Origin: Apodemus sylvaticus
Lineage: Eukaryota; Chordata; Mammalia; Rodentia; Muridae
Direction of reading: 5' to 3'
Assembly (NCBI RefSeq): GCF_947179515.1
Contig: NC_067474.1
Coordinates: forward strand, 91,650,824-91,714,823
Length of the DNA stretch: 64,000 nucleotides
How positions within the stretch are numbered: position 1 is the first letter of the stretch; every line of letters starts with the position of its first letter. The position numbers were made by a program, and so were the translations under genes. The notes beneath the pieces are model-generated. The model was not told the DNA's origin. It saw only the letters and a list, made by a program, of their open reading frames with translations, and ran no database searches. Below are positions 35,344 to 46,213 of this stretch, in pieces.

Positions 35344-36597
35344 GTGCTCAGTTCCTGAGTGCAGGCAGACCCCTGGCGGTTTGCACCATCAGAAATCTAA
35401 GGCTCAGGGTGTTATGGCACCTAGCGATCCCTCTGTGTCCCTGCAGACAGCAAATATGGCTGTGGGGCTTCTCTCCTTCCACAGCTTCCTGAGCCCAGTG
35501 GGCTGGCAGACAAAAGCTGCCCAGGTGCTCAGTTCCTGAGTGCAGGCAGACCCCTGGGGGTTTGCACCACCAGAAATCTAAGACTCAGGGTGCCACAGTA
35601 CCTAGCGATCTCTCTGTGTCTCTGCAGACAGCAAATATGGCTGTGGGGCTTCTCTCCTTCCACAGCTTCCTGAGCCCGGTGGGCTGGCAGACAAAAGCTG
35701 CCTAGGTGCTCAGTTCCTGAGTGCAGGCAGACCCCTGGCAGTTTGCAGCACCAGAAATCTAAGGCTCAGGGTGTCACAGTACCTAGTGATCCTTTTGTGT
35801 CTCTGCAGACAGCAAATATGGCTGTGGGGCTTCTCTCCTTTCACAGCTTCCCGAGCCCAGCGGGCTGACTAGACAAAAGCTGCCTAGGTGCTCAGTTCCT
35901 GAGTGTAGGCAGACCCCTGGCAGTTTGCACCACCAGAAATCTAAGGCTCAGGGTGTCATGGCACCTAGTGATCCTTTTGTGTCCCTGCAGACAGCAAATA
36001 TGGCTGCGGGGCTTCTCTCCTTCCACAGCTTCCAGAGCCCGGCGGGCTGGCAGACAAAAGCCGCCCAAGTGCTCAGTTCCTGAGTGCAGGCAGACCCCTG
36101 GGGGTTTGCACCACTGGAAATCTAAGACTCAGGGTGCCACAGTACCTAGCGATCCCTCTGTGTCCCTGCAGACAGCAAATATGGCTGTGGGGCTTCTCTC
36201 CTTCCACAGCTTCCAGAGCCCGGCGGGCTGGCAGACAAAAGCCGCCCAAGTGCTCAGTTCCTGAGTGCAGGCAGACCCCTGGGGGTTTGCACCACTGGAA
36301 ATCTAAGACTCAGGGTGCCACAGTACCTAGCGATCCCTCTGTGTCCCTGCAGACAGCAAATATGGCTGCGGTGCTTCTTTCCTTCCACAGCTTCCCGAGC
36401 CCGGCGGGCGGCAGACAAAAGCCACCTAGGTGCTCAGTTCCTGAGTGCAGGCAGACCCCTGGCGGTTTGCACCACCAGAAATCTAAGGCTCAGGGTGTCA
36501 TGGCACCTAGTGATCCCTTTGTGTCCCTGCAGACAGCAAATATGGCTGCGGGCTTCTCTCCTTCCACAGCTTCCAGAGCCCGGCAGGCTGGCAGACC
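35344..36597 (-). repeat. Seven tandem 181-bp L1 promoter-type monomers
   Basis: Units begin with 'gtgctcagttcctgagt' on the + strand at 35344, 35525, 35706, 35888, 36069, 36250 and 36430: spacings 181, 181, 182, 181, 181, 180. The last unit is cut after about 167 bp. Each contains 'aatatggc' (35453, 35634, 35815, 35997, 36178, 36359, 36539), a fit to the YY1 core AANATGGC. Units differ by a few percent. Their place upstream of L1-B ORF1 on the same strand is that of mouse L1 promoter monomers. They do not resemble the 5' UTR of L1-A, L1-E or L1-F. Confidence 0.85.
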
Positions 36598-36836
36598 TAT
36601 ATTTCATTTCTTATTGTGATTTTCTTTACTTTCATAATTTTTCTTGTTTCTGCATAATTATTTTATATATTTATCTTATATATAGTCCATAGATTTTTTA
36701 TTTTTGTGATAACCATAGAATTATTTTTTCATGAGTCTATTTTAAATTGATCCCAATTTTATACTTTTAATTATATGCATTTACTTCTATATTGTATATA
36801 TATCATCTAAATTTATATAATTTTGCAATATAACTA
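36598..36836. other. AT-rich spacer
   Basis: Very AT-rich DNA between the outer end of the L1-B array and ERV-1. No feature recognised. Confidence 0.5.
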
Positions 36837-37145
36837 TGATGGTTTGTATATGCTTTGCCCTGGGAGTGGCCTTGTTGGAAAAAGTGTGTCACTGTGGGTG
36901 TGGGTTTTAATACCCGAGTCCTAGCTGCCTAGAAATCAGTATTCTGCTTACAGACTTCAGATGAAGATGTAGAACTGTCAGCTTTTCCTACACCATGTCT
37001 ACCTGGATGCCTTCATGTGCCTTCCTTGATGATAAAGGATTGAACGACTGAACTTATAAGTCAGCCCCACTTAAACAATGTACTTACAAGAGTTCCCTTA
37101 GTCGTGGTGCCTGTTTATAATAATAAAATCCTAACTAAGATAGAA
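36837..37145 (+). repeat. ERV-1 5' LTR
   Basis: Begins TGATGGTTTGTATATG and ends 'cctaactaagata', close to canonical TG...CA ends. It is an old copy, differing at many positions from its 3' partner. No short target duplication is clear at the outer ends. Confidence 0.8.
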
Positions 37146-37147
37146 AT

Positions 37148-37164
37148 TGGTATAAGGAGTGGGG
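37148..37164 (+). promoter_or_regulatory. ERV-1 primer binding site (tRNA-Leu type)
   Basis: 'tggtataaggagtgggg' just 3' of the LTR complements the 3' end of tRNA-Leu(TAA), with two mismatches. Leu-primed elements are the ERVL/MaLR class. ERV-2 has the same site with 'tggtacca' intact. Confidence 0.7.
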
Positions 37165-37661
37165 AATTTCTGTGATAGGCCTGACCATGCTTTTGTTTAA
37201 AAGAAAGTAGATTTTAGCACTTTGGATTTGGAATGCAATGGAATACTTTAAATAAGACTTAATGGGCTATTCTCATAGGAATATGGAACACTATACTATT
37301 GAAAATAATTTGAATTATGTGCATCTGGCCCAAGAGGTTTCAGTGGAGAATTTCAATATGTGGCCTAGAGACTGTTTTTGTGGTAGGTGAAGAATATGTT
37401 TCCTTTTCCCCCTTGTCTGAAGAATCTACCTGAGGATAAGGTAAAGAAACTCAGATTAATTGCATTGACAAAGGAAGTACCAAACAAGCTCAGTAGAGAC
37501 TTTGTTCTCTAGTTAAGTCTCCTAAAGAGAATTTTGAAAAGATGTAACAAGCTTAGAAAAGAGAAATATGAAATATAGAGTTCCAGTACTGAACAGACAC
37601 CAAAAACTGAAGTGAATCTTACATGGCCAAATCCTGTGTTATAAGAGATTATAGATTAAGG

Positions 37662-38150
37662 GACAAGTGCTTGCTGACAGGAGCCTGATGCAGTGTTTTC
37701 CAGAGAGGCTCTTCCAGTGTCTAAGAATTAAAGAGGGGGATGCTCTCAATTAACCACTGAACTAAGCACAGGGTCACCAAAGAGGATCTAAAGAAAGGAC
37801 CCAAGGAACTGAAGGAGATTACAGACCCATAGAAGGAACAGCAATATGAACCAACCAGTACCCCCACAGCTACCAGGGACTTAGCCACCAACCGAAGAAT
37901 ATACATATAGTGATCCATGGTTCCAGTCACATGGGTGGCAAAGGATGGCCTTGAGGGACACCAATGACAGAAGAGACCCTTGGACTTGTGAAGGCTCATT
38001 GTCCCAGGGTAGGAGAATGCCAGGTCAGGGAAGCAGGAGTGGGTGGGTTAGTGAGCAATGGTAGGGGAATGGGATGGGAGTTTTCAGAGGGGAAACAAGG
38101 AACGGGGAAAACATTTAAAATATAAATAAAGAAAATGTCTAATAAAAAAA
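37662..38150 (+). mobile_element. L1 3' UTR inserted in ERV-1
   Basis: An Lx-like L1 3' UTR, 'cttgctgacaggagcctgat' to 'gtctaataaaaaaa'. It is absent from the matching place in ERV-2 (about 51110), so it is a later insertion into ERV-1. I see no clear target duplication. Confidence 0.75.
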
Positions 38151-38179
38151 GAAGTGAGACTTTAAGGCATGATCCTACC

Positions 38180-38300
38180 CAGCTAAGTTTAGATCCAGGC
38201 AACGTGGCACACACCCTTAATCCAAGCAGATAGGAAAGCACATCTCTGCATTCAAGGTCAATATACAGAACAAAATCCAGGCCAGCCAAACTTAAGCAGT
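38180..38300 (+). mobile_element. B1-like segment within ERV-1
   Basis: 'acacacccttaatccaagca' and 'aggccagcc' follow the B1 order. A B1-like segment is also found at the same place in ERV-2, so it was part of the family's internal sequence before the two copies spread. Confidence 0.65.
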
Positions 38301-38956
38301 GAAGCAGTTGAAAAACAAAGCTGGTGATAATGTAATAGAACAGGGGGGAATGTTCCAGCTACTTCAAGCAGCAGAACTCTGCAACTTCAGCTATTTGTCT
38401 CTGGTTTTAGAGTGTAAAGTAGAAGGGACTACTGGAACAATTGATGTTGGTTAGCTGTAGCTAAGAAATTATTTGTGATTAATAAGAGACCAGCATCATT
38501 GAAGTTAAAACTTCTGGGCAGTGTTTTCTGAGAACACAAAGAAGCTGTGTTCCAGAGAAAGCCAAGGTTGTACCTCATATTGAAGCTATACTTAGTAAGA
38601 TGTAAGAGTCACCCAGGTGGTACTGGTTTTGAAAGCATGAAGGAGTAAGAAAGAGCAGCTGAAGCATGGCACTGTGAATGACCATGGAAGGACATTGGTG
38701 AAGGTTGAGCCTCAGTTGTAGTTGACAGCCCAGGACAGAAATGATCATGCAATGGATTTGAGGCTTGGCTTCATGAAGAGAACCTATGAAAGGTCATTGG
38801 CGAAGCGTAGTTGGAGTGAAACACTGCAGTGTATTAGAGATGCCAGTACCATAGGATGATCACCAAGAACAGCAGTGGCAGTGGAATGGGCTTAGAGTGC
38901 TACAGAAGGCAGAGCTCAAGAAGTGATACCAACCCTTTGAAGAAATCCAGAAGATC

Positions 38957-39259
38957 ATGTGTGCATTCAACACATTGACACAAGAACCTGTAATATTGAA
39001 GTTGCCTTGGAGAACCCAAGAAGTTCAAAATGCTGGAGCCATAGAATATCTCCAGAGGAAAGTTGTTAACAGGAAGTGGAACCAGCCCAGGAGAAAAAAG
39101 TTTGTTGCAGTCAACAAAGATGACAAAGAAGTTGAAGATCTGAAGACTGCTTTGACATCAGCCATGGAGATTGAGAGTTTGAAGTTTGCCAAACTGGTTT
39201 CCTGTGCTGCTTTGTGGATTACTGATAAGGAATTAGATGGATCTCAGGAGAGACTTTGA
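38957..39259 (+). CDS. Small conserved frame in ERV-1 internal region
   Basis: A 100-codon frame near the 3' LTR. It aligns across its length with the frame at 53911-54186 in ERV-2: shared residues include an MC start, 'NR.WNQPRR', 'VAVNKD', 'LKT', 'FA.LVSC' and a late Trp. Both begin at the same ATG after 'agaagatcatgtg'. The two DNA copies are strongly diverged, yet the frame stays open. It is basic in the middle, with no signal peptide or membrane segment. I do not recognise a family; it may be a remnant of a retroviral gene or chance. Function unknown. Confidence 0.35.
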   Translation: MCAFNTLTQEPVILKLPWRTQEVQNAGAIEYLQRKVVNRKWNQPRRKKFVAVNKDDKEVEDLKTALTSAMEIESLKFAKLVSCAALWITDKELDGSQERL

Positions 39260-39400
39260 TCTTTTAACACTGTTGAGACTGTGATAGACTATGGAGACAT
39301 TAGAAGTTGATCTAAATGTATTTTGTATTATGTTATGACTATGTATGACCCCATAGACTCATATATTTGAACAAGCCTGTCGAAACCAGGGAGTGGAGTA

Positions 39401-39710
39401 TGATGATTTATATATGCTTGGCCCTGGGAGTGGCACTATTGATAGGTATGGCCTTGTCACTGTGGGCATGAGCTTTAATACCCTAGTCCTAGATGCCTAG
39501 AAGTCAGTATTCTGCTTGCAAACATCAGATGAAGATGTAGAATTCTCATCTTCTCTTGCACCATGCCTACCTGGATGTCACCATGTTCCCACCTTGATGA
39601 AAATGGACTGAACCTCTGAACCTACAAGCCAGTCCCACTTAAATGTTGTCTTTATAAGTGTTGCCTTGGTCATGGTGTCTGTTCATAGCAATAAAACCCT
39701 AACAAACACA
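39401..39710 (+). repeat. ERV-1 3' LTR
   Basis: Begins TGATGATTTATATATGC after a purine-rich 'accagggagtgga' tract and ends 'aacaaacaca'. Closer to the canonical CA end than its partner. Confidence 0.8.
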
Positions 39711-41073
39711 ATGATCTTTATTTTTGAAAAACAAAATTTTCATAATATTCAAATATCAGATGACAATATACAGTATATACACAATTGATTATTATTACCA
39801 AAATCTATGATATTGTAATGTTTATATCTGTAAGACTGTGTTGATTCAAAAGAAAACAAAGCAAATAAGCAAACAAAAACCTGCCCCAATTTTGGCTAAA
39901 AAAAAAAATAAATAAAAAAAAACCTTTGTCACTGCCTACTGTACATGATACCTTAAAAATAACTACAGTTTGAAAGCTTCTTAAAATGTAGATTTCCTTG
40001 AAATAAATTATTGGTCTATTTTAAACCAGTTATTTACCTTATTTTTTTGACTTTTTAAATTAAAATATAAACGCATTTCTTTATATACATTCCCTTTCCT
40101 TCCCCTGATTTCCTTCATGCCTATCCACCTCATTCCTGCCCTTTTTATCACTAAGAATGTGTATGCATATTTGTGGATAAATATTGATCTACAACCTTCT
40201 GAATTTATGATTGCAAATAATCAGGTCTGACTACATGATATCAGATATATTGTCAATGGAATTTTCCAGAGAATAGACTATTTACTTACCTCTCAAAATA
40301 CATTATTAGTTGCCTGTAGTTGTCCTTTGGAGGGTCCCCTTGAAAATCTCCTTTCCACATTAGCATGTCTATTGGTGTTGTTCAGAGCTTGTTCAGGGCT
40401 TGTTTAGGCAGCCATATTGTTGAAGTGTTATCTCAGGAGCTTAATTACTGTTTGTAGGAAACACAATCCCACAGGTTAACAGATTTTTTATATTCTGCGT
40501 CTTACAGTCTTTCTGCTACCTCTTCTGTAATCCTCCCTGAACCTAGTTTGTAGAATTGTGTTGTAGATATATGAACCATTAAGAATGTCTCTTCACTTTT
40601 GACCCATTGTGATTTTCTGTAAATGTCTCTCTTGCAATAAGAGGCTTTGCTGATCAGAGATGAGAGTTACCCTTATCTGAGGGTACAACACATTTAGAAT
40701 ATGGATAGGTATTGTTTTGGTCTAATAAAATTGCAACAGTAATTTTGGCTCTAAGATCCATGACACACTACACTAGCCCGGGTAGTTGGCTAACTTTCAA
40801 GAACCAGGCATAATTCCCTCCTGCTGAATAATCCTTAAATCTGAAGTAGAATAAGATAGAAAAACAATTGTTACATATTAATATATTGTCTTATTTAGTG
40901 TGTTGCTTAAAGTAGTGCTTGTACTATCTATTTGCCAAGTATTACTTCACTTGCTACCTCTAGTATGTATTTTTAATATTGCTTGAGTTTTATGCTTTTA
41001 TCTAATACATATTATTTAAAGCATGCATTTGTTGTTTCAGTTTTCTAGATTAAAGAACTCTCTGATAGTATGT
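39711..41073. other. AT-rich DNA with a probable old repeat
   Basis: About 40080-40860 has the pyrimidine-rich start and phrase order I associate with antisense ends of old rodent high-copy repeats, but I cannot assign a family. The rest holds an A-rich run near 39900-39925 and no gene. Confidence 0.35.
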
Positions 41074-41130
41074 TACAATGCTAGTGCTGGGAATTAGATT
41101 CAGGACCTCTAGAAGAGCAGTCAATGCATG
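41074..41130 (-). mobile_element. B2/B4-type SINE fragment
   Basis: 'gtgctgggaattagattcag', then 'gacctctagaagagcagtca', is the antisense of the tRNA-derived head of rodent B2/B4 SINEs. Only about 55 bp is left. Confidence 0.6.
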
Positions 41131-41134
41131 CCTG

Positions 41135-41455
41135 GACCTAAGGCCCCTATACATCTGGAGCAGATGTGCACTTTGGTCTTCATGTGGGTCCTCTAACAAT
41201 TGGAGCAAGAGGCTGTCTCTGACTCTCTTGCCTGGCTTTGAATTCCTTTCTCCTAGCTGTACTGCCTTGTCTGGCCTCAATGAGAGAGGATACATTTTGT
41301 CTTGCCGCATCTTGATGTTGGGACCCATGTGAGGGCTACACTTCTCTGAGAAGAAAGGGAGGAGGGAATGGGGGAAGAAAATTGTGAGGGTAGAAATGGG
41401 AGGAGAGGAAGAGAGAGTTTTGATCAGGATGTAAAATGAATAAATAAATTTAAAC
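41135..41455 (+). mobile_element. Old L1 3' UTR fragment
   Basis: Contains 'agcagatgtgcactttggtc', 'cttcatgtgggtcc', 'tctggcctcaatgagagagg' and a purine-rich run before 'gaataaataaattt'. This order is the 3' end of an old rodent L1 family (Lx-like). No coding content. Confidence 0.65.
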
Positions 41456-42185
41456 AACAACTATGACTACTTTGTTGAACTCATTGTTATTTCATGTAGG
41501 GGATGATTAATCTTGATAAACATTCAATTCCACTTTGCTTGGAAAAGCTTTTGTTTCTCCCATATTTATGAAATACAGCCTTTGAGATTGGAATATTTTT
41601 GGTTGTCTTCAGTAATTAAAATGGATCATCTCACTTTCTCCTGATTGCTAGGTTTCAATTCAGAATCCTGCTGATAGGTGTCTTTCAACCAGTTTGGAAA
41701 GCATTCCTTAATCCTTTTTGCTTTCAGGGTTTATTTGTTTTTAATTACTGAAGGTTTGCTTATCATGTGTATGGAGGAATCCTACTCTTGGTTCATTATA
41801 TTTGAGACCTCTTTACTTTCTGAGCTGACTGTTAGTGAGCTGCTTTTGTCATTAGGATTAAAAATGATTTAATCCGCACTTCTCTAAGCATGCTTTATTG
41901 TTCCATTTAAGCAATTCATTTTGTGTCTTGAATTTATATATGACATCCATGATTGTTTATGTCTCTTGAATTCTTTATTATACCTGAGAAATTCTCAAGC
42001 TTTCCTAAATATTTTAATTATTCCATTCTCTTATTAACTAGGTAAATTTATATTTTTTATATTTATATTCATTAATTCTTTAGGTTCATTGTTCAAAGCA
42101 TTAAAGCTAAGGTTTCGTCTTTTTTCCTGCTTTGTGCTTGTTATTATATCTGTCTACATCTTACATTTATGTATTTTTTATTTTA
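41456..42185. other. Unique AT-rich DNA, no gene seen
   Basis: No recognisable repeat or gene. The frame at 41678-41872 has no family features. Confidence 0.45.
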
Positions 42186-42189
42186 AAAT

Positions 42190-42745
42190 TATTTTTTCTC
42201 ATACCTTACAACAGACTGAAGTTTCCCCTCCCTCCACTCCTTATACTCTCTTCCACGCCCCGCCCCCTCATATGGACCTCACCTTGTCCCTCTCCTAGAC
42301 CTTCTCCTCTTTCATTTCCCTTCAGGAACCAGTAAGCCTCTAAAGCATATCAACCAAACAGGACATAACAAACAACAATTAGACTAGACATAAACCCTCA
42401 TATTAAAGTTGTATAAGGCAACTCAGTCACAAGAACTGTCAAAAGAGTCAGAGGTATGGCCCACTCTCACTGGTAGGAGGCCCACAAGAACAAGTAGCTA
42501 TACAGCCATAGCATATGCACAGAAGACCTAGCTCAGGCCCATACAGGCTCCATGCTTCAGTATCTCTGAGACCCTGTGAGCCCTGCTTAGTTGATTCTTG
42601 TGATGTCATTGGTCCCTCAGGCTCATACAATCATCCCTCCATTTGTTCCATGGGGTTCCCCAAACTCTGTATAATGCTTGCCTGTGGGCATTGCTTCTAT
42701 TTCCATCATTTGAAAGATGAAGACTCTGATGATGATTGTGCTAGG
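42190..42745 (-). mobile_element. Old L1 3' UTR fragment, reverse strand
   Basis: A pyrimidine-rich head (42225-42320, the antisense of an L1 purine-rich tract) followed by 'ttccccaaactctgtataat', 'cctgtgggca', 'tctatttccatcatttgaaa' and 'gatgatgattgtgctagg'. This is the antisense order of an old Lx-like 3' UTR. Diverged and non-coding. Confidence 0.55.
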
Positions 42746-42859
42746 TTCTGATATATAAGTATAGCAACCTGATTCTTCATGATATTTGATATTTTTATAT
42801 AAATTTATTTGTGTTTTTTAGACTTTTGTACATGAATTATGTGCTGTGCTCAATCTTAC

Positions 42860-42945
42860 CATGGAGTTCAACCCAGCCTTAAATTCAGGACTATTTGCTT
42901 CAATTTTTAAATGCTGGAATGACAGGCACACACCAATGTGTTTGT
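42860..42945 (-). mobile_element. Diverged B1-like SINE
   Basis: 'tggagttcaacccagcctta' through 'aatgctggaatgacaggcac' and 'acaccaatgtg' follows the antisense B1 order with many changes. Confidence 0.45.
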
Positions 42946-44621
42946 TTAGGACTGGTAGCTTTGATTGTTCTTATTGTGTTTCTGGTGTCTTATGTTTTCC
43001 AAATGTTAGCTTTTAAAGATAAAATTTTAAAATTTACTATTTACAAATATTACTTTTAGTTATTTTTTAATTCCATGAGTCTCCTCTTCTGTATACAATT
43101 GTTGAAGCTTTTCAAGTTTACTGTTACCACTTGATTGACTCCTTGTAGTCATTGCATCTTGCATAGCTTCTAACACTAGCCAAGTCAGACAATTCTCCAG
43201 CTTTTATGGGTGTTCCTTAGGAGAAGAGGTCTTCACTACACACGGAAATTGCCAATGGGGTCTTATTCTGAAATACCCCATGCCAGCTTGCCAGTCCCTA
43301 AGATTTCTGTTAAAATAACTCAGACAACACACATGAAGCATAATATAGAAAATAGACAGTATTCTAGAGAAAATGAAAGCACTCTTTCGAGAAGAAAGAG
43401 TGAAGAATGGTTAAAAAGGTCATTGTTGAAGGTACATTCTCAAGAGATGACATTATACAATAACAAAGGAAAACATTGAACTAATTACTATTTTTATAGC
43501 TTTAAACTATACTGAAAATATTGAGTAAGAAGTATTTGGGACTTCTGTCCATGTGACTATCAGGATTGGCAAAGAGAGCACAATAATAAGCCTTTGCTCT
43601 TTATCAGAAAGACATCAGCCACCCAATAATCTCATAAGATTAAGTGCTCTTGAAAAGCAATGCACTTGCCTATTTATGTGCTTCTGAGCAGTTCATGATG
43701 CTGCATGTCATGGGGTAATATAGAGAACGCAGGTCCTGGGATTTGATTATTCAATTGGTCCCACAGTTTTAGGATTTAGTTTTACGGTTTATTGATTATA
43801 GGATCAATATTTTTCCAATATCAAATTCAGTATTTAACCCCATTTAAGAACTGAGTCCTTAAATAATTTAGCAGGTGAGCATTGAACTGGTCTGGCTAAA
43901 ATTAATCTAAGTTGTTTAGTGTCATCATGGAGAAGATTTATATATTTAAGGCGTTGATCAAAGATTCCCAGACATATAATGTTAGATGGCCACAGGACCT
44001 CATAAAATCATCCAAGTATAAAGCAGAAAAGAATAAGAAATGTGACAGAAGTTAAACTTACAGTGTTCAAAGGCTAATAATACTTAATTGGATGGCCATA
44101 GCTATAGCCTGTTTTTATCATGAAAATGCCTAGATCCAATTTCAAAGCTTTTCACCAAAAAGAATAGTGATGTCTGATATGACTTGAGCTTATTATACAG
44201 TGATACACAGGTGAGATCTTAGTGCAGCTGTGAGGTACACATAGTGCAAAACTTGCTTATAAAACAAGTGTTCCTCTGAGTGATTGTTTTTGTTTTGCTT
44301 TGAAGATTACAATTTAATTGCAACAGTTTTCCCTTCCATTTTTCTTCCAAATCCTACCATATATTCCTCTCCATCTTCCTTAAAATTTAATGCAGGGCTA
44401 TCTGACATAAATAGCATGGTTTAAGTCATCTACCTGTGTTTACCTTAGGATGGAAAAGATCCAACCTGATTTCTTTGACAGTTATTTTCTAAAGGTCTTA
44501 TCCTTACAGATGAATGAGGTTCTATACAATCTGTCAATATTGCTCTGTTAACAAGGTGATTCTCCTGGCAGCAGATTTTAATGGATAAACATAGGGTCTC
44601 ATAGCACATTTCAGTGTTCTA
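42946..44621. other. Mostly unique DNA, no gene seen
   Basis: No coding feature supported. An 89-codon frame at 43210-43479 lacks recognisable content. A small hairpin at 43380-43402 is listed separately. Very old repeats are possible between 43740 and 44620. Confidence 0.4.
43380..43402. repeat. Perfect hairpin, 9-bp arms
   Basis: CACTCTTTC, a 5-nt loop GAGAA, then GAAAGAGTG. Exact arms in non-repeat DNA. There is no U-run after it and no sign of a transcript. Confidence 0.7.
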
Positions 44622-45285
44622 GAGAGAAGAAGTTAATACACCCAAGAGGAGTAAAAGTCAGGAAATCATCAAACTCACGTATGAAGTCAACCAAATAGAA
44701 ACTGATGGTGGGATTGCAAGCTAGTACAACCACTCTGGAAATCAGTCTGATGGTTACTCAAAAAACTGCACATGATACCACTGGAGGACCCTCTTATAGC
44801 ACTCCTGGGCTTATACCCACAGAATCCTCTGGCATGTAATAAGGACACATGCTCCACTATGTCCATAGCAGCTCTACAGAGTACTATTCAGCCATTAGAA
44901 AAAATGAATTCATGAAATTCTTAGGCAAATGGATGGAGCTGGAGAACATCATACTAAGTGAGGTAACCCAGACTCAAAAGATCAATCATGGGATGCACTC
45001 ACTAATAAGTGGATATTAACCTAGAAAACTGGAATACCCAAAACATAATCCACACATCAAATGAGGTACAAGAAGAATGTAGGAGTGGCCCCTTGTTCTG
45101 GAAAGACTCAGTTAAGCAGTATAGAACAAAATCAGAACAGGAAAGTGGGAAGAGTTGGGTGGGAAAACAGGGGGAGGGAAGGGGACTGATGGGACTTTCG
45201 GGGAGTGGGGGTCCAGAAAAGGGGAAATCATTTGAAATGTAAATAAATATATCAATAAATTTAAAAAAAAAAGAAAAAAATAATA
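44622..45285 (+). mobile_element. Internally deleted rat-type L1
   Basis: Positions 44622-44702 match ORF2 just after the endonuclease domain (compare 24300-24390 in L1-A). At 44703 the sequence jumps to the ORF2 C-terminus (compare 26764), losing about 2.37 kb that includes the whole reverse transcriptase. A second deletion of about 90 bp lies near 44878. The 3' UTR is rat-type with the G-rich tract and tail at 45262-45285. No functional product. Confidence 0.8.
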
Positions 45286-46213
45286 GCCAGAGGCTGGAAA
45301 GATCCCAGATGTCCCTCAGTAGATGAATGGATACAGAAAATGTAGTGTATTTATACAATGGAATACTACTCAGCTAACACAATGAATTCATGAAATTCTT
45401 AGGTAAATTGGTGGAGCTGGAAAATACCATCCAAAGAGAGGTAACCCTATCAAAAAAGAAGACACATGGTATGCACGCACTGATAAGTGGATATTAGCAC
45501 AGAAGTATGGAATACCCAAGACAAAATTCACATATCAAATGATACCCAATAAGAAGGAAGAACAAAGTGTGGGTATTCTGGTCCTTCTTAGAAGGGATAA
45601 CAAAATACCTATAGAAGAAGATACAAAGCGTGGAGCAGATCCTGAGGGAAAGACCATCTGGAGACTACCCCACTTGGTGATCCATCCCATATACAGTTAC
45701 AAAACCCAGACACTATTATCGATGCCCACATATACTTGCTCACTGGTGCCAGGAGCTGTTACCTGAGAGGCTCTGCTAGTGCATGACAAATACAGAGCCA
45801 GCCATTAAACTCAGCACAGGGTCCCCAATAGGGGAGCTAGAGAAAGGACCCAAGGAGCTAAGGGGTTTGCAGCATCATAGGAGGGACAACAATATGAGCC
45901 ACCCAGTACTCCCAGAACTCCCAGACACAAAACCATCAACCAGAGAGTACACATGGCATTACCCACGGCTACAGATGCATAGGCAGCAGAGGGTGGCCTT
46001 GATGGACATCAAAGGGGGGGGGGATGTCCTCGGTCCTCAGAAGCCTCGATGCTGCAGTATAGAGGAATGCCAAGAAAGAGAAGTAGGAATGTGTTGATTG
46101 GGAAAACAGGAGGAGGGGAGATGGGTTCAGGGATTTTCACGGCGGGAAACCAGGAAAGGGGACAACATTTGAAATGTAAATAATATAATATATGTAAAGA
46201 ATATATCTAATAA
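45286..46213 (+). mobile_element. Old L1 3' end
   Basis: Starts in the ORF2 tail ('aatagccagaggctggaaag'), passes 'cactgataagtggatatta', and continues through an Lx-like 3' UTR to 'tatatctaataag'. It is the middle of three head-to-tail L1 3' ends. A run of ten G lies at about 46014-46023. Diverged and non-coding. Confidence 0.8.

Larger units (their letters stand above)
30741..36597 (-). mobile_element. L1-B: reverse-strand L1 lacking its 3' end
   Basis: Reading from right to left: a seven-unit 181-bp tandem array (36597-35344), about 320 bp of ORF1-proximal 5' UTR, intact ORF1, a spacer, and a frameshifted ORF2 that stops abruptly at 30741. The last about 0.9 kb of ORF2, the 3' UTR and poly(A) are absent. 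L1 insertion normally loses the 5' end, not the 3' end, so a later deletion or recombination is likely. ORF1 differs from L1-A ORF1 in the N-terminal 40 codons, which marks a different subfamily. Confidence 0.9.
36837..39710 (+). mobile_element. ERV-1: non-autonomous ERVL-class LTR element
   Basis: Two related LTRs (36837-37145 and 39401-39710) flank an internal region of about 2.26 kb. After the 5' LTR a tRNA-Leu-type primer binding site is visible, and the 3' LTR is preceded by a purine-rich run. No gag, protease, polymerase or envelope frame is present, so it depended on another element for movement. The family name is uncertain; RMER15 is my best guess from the ERVL-type priming. The internal region contains an L1 3' UTR insertion, a B1-like segment and a 100-codon frame shared with ERV-2. 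Confidence 0.8.

Noticed and set aside
35344..36597. CRISPR-like regular repeat spacing
   Set aside because: Units are contiguous 181-bp tandem copies with no variable spacers, in a mammalian genome. This is an L1 promoter-type array.
35315..36692. Open frames of 70-160 codons across the 181-bp array
   Set aside because: They arise from the tandem repeats; 181 is not a multiple of three, so the same peptide recurs in different frames. No family resemblance.
37660..38160. Target duplication for the L1 tail inside ERV-1
   Set aside because: Candidate matches around both ends were only 4-6 bases and not convincing.
36837..39710. Full retrovirus with gag-pol-env
   Set aside because: The internal region is only about 2.3 kb, part of it later insertions, and no protease, reverse transcriptase, integrase or envelope frame is visible.
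43210..43479. 89-codon basic frame
   Set aside because: No family features, no supporting context; probably chance in old repeat DNA.
45539..46097. Frames of 75 and 104 codons
   Set aside because: They lie in an L1 3' UTR, which is non-coding in the family.
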